NCBI GenBank assembly: GCA_028565715.1
Contig: JAOXYC010225348.1
Location: forward strand, 1-16,255
Reading direction: 5' to 3'
Source of the DNA: Phoronis pallida
Taxonomy: Eukaryota > Phoronida > Phoronidae
Length of the DNA: 16,255 nt
The notes under the pieces were generated by a model, which worked only from the letters and a program-made list of their open reading frames with translations, was not told the origin of the DNA and ran no database searches. Positions 1 through 7,675 of the stretch are shown here, in pieces; the first letter of the stretch is position 1, and every line of letters begins with the position of its first letter. A program made the position numbers and the translations under genes.

Positions 1-78
1 GCCTGTGTGACAGATGATGGGGATGCCTTCCTGTATGGGGCCAGACGGGTGTACAAAAACTTCACATTAAATATCAAG
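1..78 (+). CDS. GEN1: GEN1 exon a: XPG-I active-site end
   Basis: This is the 3' part of a coding exon, read in frame from base 1 and ending at AAG before the donor gtattc. It encodes 26 residues, including VTDDGDAFLYGA. The two aspartates of DGD (codons at 16-18 and 22-24) correspond to the last acidic pair that binds the catalytic metal ions in XPG/FEN1 nucleases. The following YGARRVYKNFT segment is typical of GEN1. The donor leaves phase 0. The upstream exon border is outside the window. Confidence 0.9.
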
Positions 79-3000
79 GTATTCCATAATTTATCAACTA
101 ACAAGACATATTTTATTATACAAATAAATGTATTCAATTCGTAGTTATGGAGAAGTCATTTGAATATTTCTCAGACAGAAATTATCAATTCAACAATAAT
201 TCCCACTGTAGGCATCTCTTCTACCAATTGGCCTTTCCCTACATCAAAACTTCTTTTACTGAAATGGCAAGTCATCTTGCAAGAGTGTGGTGTTTGGCTT
301 CAGTATTTTTTAATCATTTTGATGTATCTCTTTAACATTGGTTTTGGAAGAAATGATACAATTTTAAACAATCGCTGTCGTGGGCAAAGTAAATATTGCA
401 TTCTAAACAAAAGTATTAAAACATGCTGTTTTTACACTGTTTGAAGTCACAATATCATTTATATTATATTTCTCAATTTTAATATTTCAATTTGTTAGGA
501 TCCTCATGTTGAAAGTTACACAATGGCGGACATACACCTGTCCACGGGTCTGACTAGGGACCATCTTGTTGCCATGGCGCTGTTGCTAGGCTGCGATTAC
601 ATACCCAAGGGGGTTCCAAGTATTGGCAAAGAGCAGGCCATGAAATTAATGAAACAACTTGAAGGTGTTGATGTACTACACAGGTATGGTCATAGTGGGC
701 ATGGATGGGGTTGAGCAACCGGTCTGAACTGTTGCTCAAGGCCAGATCTCACTTATATGTTAATCTACTGCTTCATTACAAAAGCCTATTCAACTTGTTC
801 TTGACAAGCAGGAGTATGTGTTTATGGCCTTAGCAGTTTTATTGCCCTTTATTGTCAAAATCCAATCCTGATCCACATGGTAGTTTATTCAACCATCTCA
901 AGATGATTTCACCATTATTTAAAATATGAACACTATGTATAAGATACAAGTATCCATTTTGCATTATTTTAAAATAAAACATTCATTTGATGTTGCTTTG
1001 CTTGGATGATGAAAATGACACTTTTAGGTTAGTTTAAGTTTGTTAAATAGGGAAATATATCAATTACTGTATTGCTTTAGGAGACAATAACAATTAATTT
1101 TGTGATAGACATCCTCTAATTATTTGTTGTTTACAGATTTACAGAGTGGACATGTCCTAGTTTTGACACCCAAGACAAGTCGAGCATTGAGCTGAATGTG
1201 AGAAAGAAAGCAATGATTGTGAATGGGTTTCCTAGCAAACAGGTGAGCCCTTGTTATCTGGTAACTAAGTCAAAGATAAACATGGAGGCAGTTCCCTAAA
1301 AAAAGTGGATTCTTGAACTAACTTTACATGTTTCTTACCATTTACCACTCAATTCACGACTTTTGAGACATTACTAAGGATAATTCAGTCATTTTCAACC
1401 AGTCTTTTTAAGTTCACTGTTTGATAAGAGTTTTGAGTTTTTAAAAACATTCATTAGTATCTACTTGTAGGGCATTGTCGGTAGAATAACGCTATTTTGC
1501 TGGGCTAAAATACTCCATAATGCACGGGTAGCTGAGCCTTAAATGATAGCCGGGCCGTTAATGACATTTGCAGCCCTGCTCTGAGTCACGTGGTCAATAA
1601 CATTAACAATGACGCAATTGCATAATAGAATAGGTTTTTGGCAGTATACTTTTTGTAGATACTAATAGTAATAAAGTTGTTTTTTCGGGCATTACGGCTG
1701 ACATTTAAGGACCGGCTTGGATCCAAGCCGGTCCTTAAATGAGCCGTAATGCCCTCCAAAACAACTTTATTGTTACATTGGTCACAAAACAAATTTTAAA
1801 ACATGAATAATGAGTTATGTTTTTTTTGTACAGCCTTATGCACAATACAAGCAATAGTCTATAAAGTATCAAAAGTAAACAGTCCAATCAGTGGCTTGCA
1901 TGCATCTCAGTCACAGCTGTGATGTCACAGGGATGAAGCTCCTGCTGGCGTGGTTAGTTGAAATATTATACAATGACCCAGGGGATGATCAAATGGCCTA
2001 TGCCGTAAGAATGACCATTTGTGATCACATAGTTCAGAACAATTGACATTGATACCCAATAAACCTTGCATTGCTTCCTACAGGTGATTGATGAATTCTT
2101 GGTATCCCGTAACCGATGTCCTGATTCAATCCTCTCTTGGCGGCGCCCAGACATGCAGAGACTACAGATATTCAACTATGATAAACTAGACTGGGCGGAG
2201 GTTTATACCCAGGAGAAGGTCTTACCGCTGACTACCCTGTGGGACATACAGGATATCACAAGGGCGGGAAATGTGAACTTTAATCTTCATTTGAAGCCAG
2301 AAAGGTAGTTTTTGTGTAAATCTCTGTTTAATTAATCTTCCAACAACATCAACATTGGCATTTCAAATTTTTCAAAAGTCTATTCTTAAAAGTGAGAATC
2401 AGACAATGACATAGTACTTTGCTTTTCACTTATGGTACTTTAACACCGAGGTGTTAGGGGAACCAGACTATATGAGAGGCTAACCCTAACCCTAAACCTA
2501 ACCCTAGGCATGGTTTGGACCTTTAGCGTTCCCCTAACCCTAATTCGAAAAAAAAAACACTTTCCCTAAACCCTACCCCTAACCCTAATCTTGACTGAAT
2601 AACGGCCAGTTCCCCCAGCACCACGGTGTCAGTGTAAGCACAAGCAGTCACAATTGAAATAAGATAACATCATACAATGTCTTACATGGTAAACTTCTCA
2701 ATTTACAGGATTGTTAAGTCTCGTGTGAAACAAGGTATCCCGTGTTATGAAGTTGAGTGGGTGAAACCATCTCATATAAAGATTATACATGTTGAGGACG
2801 ACGTGGAACCCAAACCATGGATAACATTTGAGGAAAGAGATATATTCACGAGGTCTCACCCAGGATATGTCCGAATATTTGAAGAGGAACAAGGAGCTAA
2901 GAAATCTAAAGGTATAACCAACCATAGTAGAGAAGATCTTCAACTTATGCCTGGCGTAATGATTAATCATACGATGTATTTCAGTGTATTTGCCTTCATG

Positions 3001-4961
3001 GTTTTGAAATCAAATGGTTCCACATCCGGTTAGAAGCTTGGTTTGAAATACACAGAACTGGATATGATCCATTTGGTTTCGTTAACATTGTTTCACAAAG
3101 TCACATTTGGGATCTGTTTTCTAAAATAAATATTCATGGCCGAGTCTTCATCACAAAACCACCCTTGCTTTGCCTTGTTACCACTCTAATAAGACCATGC
3201 CATAAATTCCATCAAGATTTATGTCAACTACATCCATTGAGCTGAAACTCAATTTTATTACAGTCAAAGTAGGCAGAACATCGTTGGGGCAAAATTTATG
3301 AAGTGCAACAATATTTTGGCCAACAACACCATACTTTCAACAAATGTTGCCTAAAAGAGAAAGTTCTTCCTATATTTTGTAATTTGTAGAAAACAAATGT
3401 TTTCTCAGTTGTTCCAAATTGTTGAAAATAATTTCAATGGCCTAAATAATCAAGTTGTTGAATATTCATTTATTCTGTAGGTACTAAGAAAACTAGGAAG
3501 GAGAAGAAACCACCAGCTGAAGACGTATTGTCTTCTGAACTTGCAAAAGTTAGTGTGGCTGAAACAGGCAGGGAAGAGAACCGTGTAATTACAACTGACA
3601 CTTGTGTCATGGAACATTTACAAACAATTAGACATCCAGTGGCCGCAGTTGTTGATTTGTCTGAAGGAGACACATCAATTGGTGATGGATGCAACAACCA
3701 TGAAACGTTGTGTGAACTCGAGGTTGGAAGTACTAGCATTGTTGGTGCCGATGATTCGTTCAATGACACAATTTTACCGTTGATGAAGAGGCTTGCTCTT
3801 AAATCAACTACGGAAAAGAAAGAGTCAAGTATTTTTAACAAGCTTTCTAATGATGCTCATTCACAGCCGAATCAAGAAATTGTCCATACGAGCAATTCAT
3901 TAAGTGTCATGCCAACCAAAATCAAGTTGACAGATTTCGATATTAAAATTGAGTCTGGCACACAAATGAATTTGGAGAGGTCCAGTGAAAAGCTTAGTAG
4001 AACTAAATCAAAGAATACTAACGCACTACCATCGCAAGCTTCAGATTTGAGTTTAAGTCCACCTCAGAGTTTGAAAACAACTGATTACCAGAAAAGAGAG
4101 CAGACTTCAACACCAAGTATTTCTAAATTGGACTCTACTACTTTTGACAATAAACCCAATCTTCTGTTTCTATCTCCAGTGGTGGAGAGGTGTCATCAGC
4201 GTACGTCACAGCATGTTGCTGTCACTCATCAGAGCCCGAGATCTCGTCATACACCCGGTCTCGACTCAAGAAATATTTCGGATATTTTATTTGATAGTGA
4301 ACTTGTTGCGACACCTAAGCCAACAGATATGAGCATGGATAGTGTGTTTGATTCTCCGAATGTGGACGGGACAAAATGCAATATTTTTTGTGATGAAAGC
4401 AGTATATCACTGTTCGATGTCAGTGTGAACTTGTCACATGTTCAGTCGTGTGATGTATCACAGGTCAAATCATGTGATGTATCACATGTTCAGTCATGTG
4501 ACCAGGTGCAGTGTAAAATACAAAATTCGAGTAAAGATAAAAGAATGCATGCAAGTGACAGTCTTTGTGGGGATTTCAATCTTCAGACCTCACTCTTGAA
4601 TTACACATCATTTCACGATAAGTCTGTAAATAATGAGAATAGGAGATTGCAGTCTTCAGAATCGAAGGAAAATTTTAATGACAATGTATTTTTGCACCAA
4701 ACACCTAAAGGAAATGTGAGTTTGACTCAGAAACCAGTAGGTAAAAATAAGGTAATTTCTAACCAAAATGATATTACTGAAGGGAAATCTGAAGAAATAT
4801 GTGAGATAAACAATGAGGAAATGCTTGTGAACAAAAACATGAAACCAACTTTGATGAGTATAGCTCATAACAGTCCAATATCTTTAGCAGATAGACTGAA
4901 ATTAAGACTGTCAAAAACCAGCATGAGTACCGCACTTCAGGAGATGACTAACACCCAGTAA
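1..4961 (+). CDS. GEN1: GEN1 Holliday junction resolvase / 5'-flap endonuclease (3' part, six exons)
   Basis: The coding exons are 1-78, 499-683, 1137-1242, 2084-2304, 2709-2911 and 3481-4961. Every intron is GT-AG and every junction keeps the frame, giving 757 residues plus a TAA stop. The order of parts matches GEN1 of the XPG/FEN1 (Rad2) nuclease family: end of the XPG-I domain with the DDGD metal site, the GCDY helix-hairpin-helix, a chromodomain, and a long Ser/Thr-rich tail. In other animals the enzyme cuts four-way DNA junctions and 5' flaps symmetrically as a dimer, mainly after nuclear-envelope breakdown. The first roughly 150 residues (N-terminal XPG domain and the first acidic residues) are upstream of the window. 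The tail holds nine Ser/Thr-Pro sites, which would suit the cell-cycle kinase control known for the family; that control is inference here. Recognition is by remembered similarity to human GEN1, not a search. The odd point is a much shorter stretch between the nuclease core and the chromodomain than in human. Confidence 0.93.
79..498 (+). other. GEN1 intron (no gene seen)
   Basis: The 420-bp intron runs from gtattc to tttgttag. It is AT-rich. Short open stretches occur but show no coding character or family resemblance. No repeat or RNA structure was noticed. Confidence 0.85.
499..683 (+). CDS. GEN1: GEN1 exon b: helix-hairpin-helix of the nuclease core
   Basis: The acceptor tttgttag comes before GAT CCT CAT GTT (DPHV), which continues the preceding NIK as in human GEN1 (NTK-DPHV). 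The exon encodes LLGCDYIPKGVPSIGKEQA, the helix-two-turn-helix that grips the uncut DNA arm in XPG/FEN1 enzymes; the GCDY aspartate is encoded at 595-597. It ends at CAC AG before gtatgg, leaving two bases for the next codon. Confidence 0.92.
684..1136 (+). other. GEN1 intron (no gene seen)
   Basis: The 453-bp intron runs from gtatgg to gtttacag. I looked here for a Cys-rich exon corresponding to the human GEN1 insert and saw none. A small inverted repeat (gagcaac...gttgctc) lies at about 713-737; it is too short to interpret. Confidence 0.8.
1137..1242 (+). CDS. GEN1: GEN1 exon c: linker after the nuclease core
   Basis: The acceptor tttgttgtttacag leads into A, which completes AG|A (Arg), followed by FTEWTCPSFDTQDK and ending NGFPSKQ at CAG|gtgagc. 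The end aligns with the human segment around CEGFPFHEV. Between QRF-W and GFP, human GEN1 has a longer Cys-rich stretch; here the link is only about 28 residues with a single Cys. Both splice sites are strong and the phases fit, so the short form is probably real rather than a missed exon. Confidence 0.88.
1453..1666. mobile_element. MITE-like element with 12-bp inverted ends
   Basis: attagtatctac at 1453-1464 is the exact reverse complement of gtagatactaat at 1655-1666. The 214-bp interval has no coding potential. It contains GC-richer words (gggcatt, ccttaaatga, gccgttaatg) that resemble the arms of the neighbouring palindrome at 1670-1771, so the two may belong to one family or to a nested insertion. 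No target-site duplication could be fixed. Confidence 0.5.
1670..1771. mobile_element. Near-perfect 102-bp palindrome (fold-back element)
   Basis: Centred on GGATCC at 1719-1724, bases 1702-1741 form a perfect 40-bp palindrome (20-bp arms, no loop). After a two-base bulge (1700-1701) the arms continue with gggcattacggct (1687-1699) against agccgtaatgccc (1742-1754). They then resume with aataaagttgtttt (from 1670) against aaaacaactttatt (1758-1771). Such long, unlooped symmetry with ageing only at the edges fits a short fold-back transposable element in the intron. It could form a very stable hairpin in the GEN1 pre-mRNA. Confidence 0.75.
2084..2304 (+). CDS. GEN1: GEN1 exon d: helical segment between core and chromodomain
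   Basis: The acceptor ttgcttcctacag precedes GTG ATT GAT GAA TTC (VIDEF), matching human VIQEFLL. It continues through WRRPDMQRLQIFNYDKLDWAEVY, which aligns with the RPDLLLFQRF...MEWPNHYACEK region of human GEN1, a helical part that packs on the nuclease core. It ends CCA GAA AG|gtagtt in phase 2. Confidence 0.9.
2443..2629. mobile_element. TIR-bounded element containing telomere-like repeats
   Basis: The 21-bp ends at 2443-2463 and 2609-2629 are inverted copies (acaccgaggtgttagggg on the left; right end read backwards acaccgtggtgctggggg), with about 18 of 21 bases matching. The interior carries CCCTAA-type runs. It sits wholly in a GEN1 intron. It looks like a non-autonomous DNA element whose core has become, or has captured, a short-repeat array. 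No clear target duplication was seen. Confidence 0.6.
2480..2590. repeat. Interstitial telomere-like CCCTAA/TTAGGG repeats
   Basis: There are degenerate runs of ctaaccctaaccctaaac (about 2480-2508), cccctaaccctaat (about 2531-2544) and ccctaaaccctacccctaac (about 2563-2586), broken by unrelated bases and an A-run. The unit is that of most animal telomeres. It is internal, short and imperfect, so this is not a chromosome end. Confidence 0.85.
2709..2911 (+). CDS. GEN1: GEN1 exon e: chromodomain
   Basis: The acceptor atttacag starts with G, completing AG|G (Arg). The exon encodes IVKSRVKQGIPCYEVEWVKP and then PWITFEERDIFTRSHPGYVRIFEEE. This is the chromodomain reported for human GEN1 (IVKTR...CFEIEW.KP...), which contacts DNA and raises cleavage activity. 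The beta-strand aromatics (CYEVEW) are kept. It ends AAA G|gtataa in phase 1. Failure to splice here would add about 40 residues and stop at 3031-3033. Confidence 0.92.
2912..3480 (+). other. GEN1 intron (no gene seen)
   Basis: The 569-bp intron runs from gtataa to ttctgtag. Nothing recognisable apart from AT-rich sequence and a few scattered gttg/caac words around 3290-3440. Confidence 0.8.
3481..4961 (+). CDS. GEN1: GEN1 last exon: long disordered tail
   Basis: The acceptor tttattctgtag comes before GT ACT AAG AAA, completing a Gly codon. The exon gives about 493 residues and ends with TAA at 4959-4961. It begins with a Lys-rich patch (TKKTRKEKK), a possible nuclear-localisation signal or DNA-binding patch. 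The rest is Ser/Thr/Asn-rich and predicted disordered by composition. Nine Ser/Thr-Pro sites are visible (for example LSPPQ, STPSI, LSPVV, QSPRS, HTPGL, ATPKP, DSPNV, QTPKG, NSPIS). A three-copy 8-residue repeat lies at 4434-4505 and a basic motif close to the human C-terminus at 4869-4910. A single large terminal exon is also how the vertebrate gene encodes its tail. Confidence 0.92.
4434..4505 (+). repeat. Three tandem 24-bp units inside the GEN1 tail
   Basis: Three in-frame 24-bp units begin tcacatg, tcacagg and tcacatg and encode SHVQSCDV, SQVKSCDV and SHVQSCDQ. The second and third differ from the first by only a few bases, pointing to recent slippage or duplication within the coding exon. 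It keeps the frame and adds a Cys-Asp pair every eight residues in an otherwise disordered tail. Confidence 0.9.
4869..4910 (+). other. GEN1: Conserved-looking C-terminal motif of GEN1
   Basis: Encodes NSPISLADRLKLRL, 16 residues before the stop. From memory, human GEN1 ends SPLPLRQRLKLRFQST, so the pattern S-P-x-x-L-x-x-R-L-K-L-R appears shared while the tail before it has no visible similarity. This may be a short docking motif or part of a localisation signal; the role is not known to me. Confidence 0.65.
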
Positions 4962-5650
4962 CAGTGTGTGCAAAGGGGAATTCTATGTAGGCTTGGTTAG
5001 TTGCAACATTTTCTTTCTCTTTAACAATATTTTCCACAACCATCTGACTGTATAGTATTAGTACGTGCATTGTTTTGTTGAAGGTATCATGAAATATATA
5101 AAAATCTATACCGAGAAGATGCAGAATGCTTCAATTCACTTAAAACAAACCAAGCCAGTGGTAGTGGTCTCAGTCTCTTTGGTAACTGTTTCAAGTTTTT
5201 ATATAAAATTAAGTCCAAAGCTGAACTGTATACAGGTCTTCACAACTATTTAAATTTGAAGTCAATTAAACATGATTTGAAGAGATGAATAAGCTAAGAA
5301 GTTATTGAAACCAGTATAAAGTACAGTTATGAACTGGTTTCAAGAAAAATTGAAATGGTTTTAGTTCTAGAAACACCTAGTTTTGTTAGGGTAGCCGGTA
5401 CTAAAATGTTGGGGCATTCTCTGAATATCCTGTCCTGAAAATTTTCCATACTTAAAGTTGTCTGAGGGTGGCATTCCTTTAAGGGATTTTGTCTATTTAA
5501 ACCATTCAAAACATGACAGTCATGAAAAGAGTCCAAATCTGGGCTTGACACAGGTTTTTTTTATATAAATTTCAAAAATTCCATTGATATTTTCAGAAAA
5601 TGTAATGAAATGAAACTTTCAAACCCAAAATGGTTTTGAAAACATCTTTT
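4962..5650 (+). other. GEN1 3'UTR and downstream sequence (no gene seen)
   Basis: AT-rich sequence after the GEN1 stop, without recognisable coding. Part of it will be the GEN1 3' untranslated region. Its end cannot be fixed, though an ATTAAA at 5265-5270 is one candidate signal. Confidence 0.7.
5265..5270 (+). terminator. Candidate GEN1 polyadenylation signal ATTAAA
   Basis: This common variant of the AATAAA signal lies about 300 bp after the GEN1 stop. In AT-rich DNA such hexamers occur often by chance, so this is only a candidate. Confidence 0.3.
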
Positions 5651-5660
5651 AATTAAATTT

Positions 5661-5864
5661 CCTCATTACAATCATTTCCTCATTACAATCATTTTTTGAA
5701 ACTAAAGCATCAACATAAAAGCATTCTACAGATATAATGAAAATAAGTGCATTTTTCTCTTTAATTTCCTCATTACAATCATTTTTAAAAACTAAAGCCT
5801 AGGCATCAACATACATACAAGCATTCTACAGATATAATGAAAATAAGTGCATTTTTCTCTTTAA
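5661..5864. repeat. Tandem duplication of about 100 bp
   Basis: Bases 5661-5760 and 5761-5864 are two copies with a 100-bp period. The block gcattctacagatataatg occurs at 5721 and again at 5821, and aagtgcatttttctctttaa follows both. The first copy also has an inner doubling of the 17-bp unit cctcattacaatcattt (5661-5677, 5678-5694), which recurs once at 5768. Near-identity suggests a fairly recent local duplication. Confidence 0.85.
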
Positions 5865-6100
5865 TGTCTTATTTGATAATGAATTATAACTTTGAAAAGG
5901 TTTCTCTTGTAAAAATATTGTTTGTGTCCATTTGTTTTAAGTTTCTGAATGGAACCACATTAGTCACACCCAAGACATGCACATGCCATTGAAAATTGTT
6001 AAACCCTTAATTGGTTTGACAGACTTGAAGTCAATTACGTAATTAATTAGGCTCCTAGACATCCACACTTGTCTCGTTTGTAACACATTCTCGCACTCCG

Positions 6101-6560
6101 TGACGTCACCGCTGTCACCAATCTCAAGTGCCAGTGCGTGTCCGTGTCAACTGATGGTTCCACGAAGAGTTCACAGTTTTGCGAATTTATGAATGACTGA
6201 TTCGTAGGTTCATAAATGAATGATGACGCCCTAATGAGATGACAGTTACGATATTACTCTGAACAAACCGCACGGATGTAGTCATAAAGAAAAATATAAA
6301 CACTTGTTGAAATATTAATTACTCTCATTTGCGTGGTATTGTCCGACCGTTATTACCGATCAAGCCGTTATCGTTTTATTGTTCTAGATAATACACGGTT
6401 TATTGCAGGATCGCGAGTGTTGACTTGACATTTGATTACACTCGGGACCAAACGAGTTTACACAGCGCATCTTCAAGCACGTGAATTGACGTTCGTTGAC
6501 GATAGTTGAGCCGTCTTTGCCGATAAAACTTGCTATAAAACTGTCTCGCAAGTCAAAGCC
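6101..6560 (+). promoter_or_regulatory. Promoter-like region of the single-exon gene
   Basis: CpG-containing sequence is richer here than in the surroundings. It contains a full cAMP-response palindrome TGACGTCA (6101-6108), an E-box CACGTG (6478-6483), and TATA-like words at 6295-6300 (TATAAA) and 6534-6540 (TATAAAA). The second TATA is only 21 bp before the first ATG (6561). If it is used, transcription would start near or after that ATG, and the Met codon at 6615 would become the first. The first TATA would allow the longer protein. An in-frame stop (tga, 6507-6509) shows that the reading frame does not extend upstream. Confidence 0.5.
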
Positions 6561-7346
6561 ATGACAGCCGCAGTTCAGTTTTTCAACGGGTACCGGCCTG
6601 GAGTTTCTTCAAAGATGACTGTTGGTAAAAGAAGTAAAAAACCAATAGATATGGACTCAATCACCGCGGAGTTATCAGGAAGTGATGAACATGGTTTCAG
6701 TGTGCGCCATCAGCCACTACCGCCGATAAAGAGTAATTTGGGAGGTGTTCTGTTTAACGCCAATCCCGCATGCGGTTCACGTCTGAAAGAACGCTTGCAT
6801 GAACTGAACAATCTTCGAAATCGCAGGAAACACGCGTTGGAATGGAACCAGACACAGTTTTTTGCCAGCCAGGTCTTTGACAATAATGAGAAATTGTCTT
6901 TTTCCAAAAAAGACCGGACGAGTAGACATTACAAAGAATTTGCACAACAGGACAATCCTTCTCCAGCATCTAAACCCCAGAAGACGAGTCCTCAAAGGAA
7001 GGGCATTTTCGGCCTAACCCAACCCGCGCAATCCACCGGCAGTGACAGTCCCCGAGAGCCAAAACATTTTCTCCCGCAACTTTCACCGCGTAATGTCGTC
7101 AGTGCCCCGTGCAGCGACGAATTGATAAACCGCTTGATCACCACTTTGCCGCCAAGATTGCTGAAAAAGGCTAATGACGCCATCAACGTCGTCGTGAGTG
7201 ATGAAAAAAGAAAACTAATTGAACAAAACAAGGCGACAAGTCAACAGACGGCCGTGGATGATATCCGTTTCAAAAGACTTGAGGACATACTCATTAGAGA
7301 TAAAAAGGACGACAAGGATATTTTGAAAAGTATTTTGGAAAGTTAA
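6561..7346 (+). CDS. Unrecognised 261-residue single-exon protein
   Basis: An uninterrupted frame runs from ATG (context AAAGCCATGA, purine at -3) to TAA. I do not recognise the family. The protein has no signal peptide and no membrane segment. It is basic and mostly hydrophilic. Residues about 73-100 (RLKERLHELNNLRNRRKHAL) look like a charged helix. Residues about 130-180 are Ser/Pro-rich with repeated SP sites (KTSPQRK, SDSPREP, LSPRN). The last 75 residues form a second probable helical block (LPPRLLKKANDAI...FKRLEDILIRDKKDD). Met19 (6615) is an alternative start. Codon use and GC content look coding and differ from the AT-rich flanks. Being intronless between two intron-rich genes, it may be a retrogene or a lineage-specific gene. 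It could also be a fast-evolving member of a known family that I cannot name. No poly-A tract or target duplication of retroposition was seen. Confidence 0.7.
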   Translation: MTAAVQFFNGYRPGVSSKMTVGKRSKKPIDMDSITAELSGSDEHGFSVRHQPLPPIKSNLGGVLFNANPACGSRLKERLHELNNLRNRRKHALEWNQTQFFASQVFDNNEKLSFSKKDRTSRHYKEFAQQDNPSPASKPQKTSPQRKGIFGLTQPAQSTGSDSPREPKHFLPQLSPRNVVSAPCSDELINRLITTLPPRLLKKANDAINVVVSDEKRKLIEQNKATSQQTAVDDIRFKRLEDILIRDKKDDKDILKSILES

Positions 7347-7669
7347 TTAACTCATGCGTTATAGTGCGTGTTTTCAAAGGCTCTGTGATATTTATATTGT
7401 TTTTAATCACATTTGGTGTTGATCCTATATTGTTGATTTAATTTGTCATAGTTTTTATTTTCAATATTAGTTAGTTGCTAACTGCAGTTACCTTGCAGGT
7501 CAGGGTGAATTTGGATTTATCAATTCACGAAGGGACTATAATTTTATCTGTGGCTGGGTTAGCCGAGTAAAATAACATTGTGGCGGGATACACACATGAT
7601 TATTAAGAAAACTTTTTCACTGACTGTATTGTTCAGTTCATGAACATGCCATGAATTGAGTTCGATTAA

Positions 7670-7675
7670 AATAAA
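7670..7675 (+). terminator. Candidate polyadenylation signal AATAAA
   Basis: This canonical hexamer lies about 325 bp after the stop of the 261-residue gene, the first clear AATAAA downstream. Another lies at about 7800. Confidence 0.45.

Larger units (their letters stand above)
1243..2083 (+). other. GEN1 intron carrying fold-back elements
   Basis: The 841-bp intron runs from gtgagc to cttcctacag. Its middle (1453-1771) is made of two adjoining inverted-repeat elements listed separately. The rest shows nothing recognisable. Confidence 0.85.

Noticed and set aside
160-444. 94-codon frame in the first GEN1 intron
   Set aside because: It begins and ends within a well-bounded intron, has AT-driven composition and no similarity; GEN1 exons join in frame without it.
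2480-2590. Possible chromosome end or telomere seed
   Set aside because: The repeats are short, imperfect, inside an intron and bounded by inverted ends, with genes continuing on both sides.
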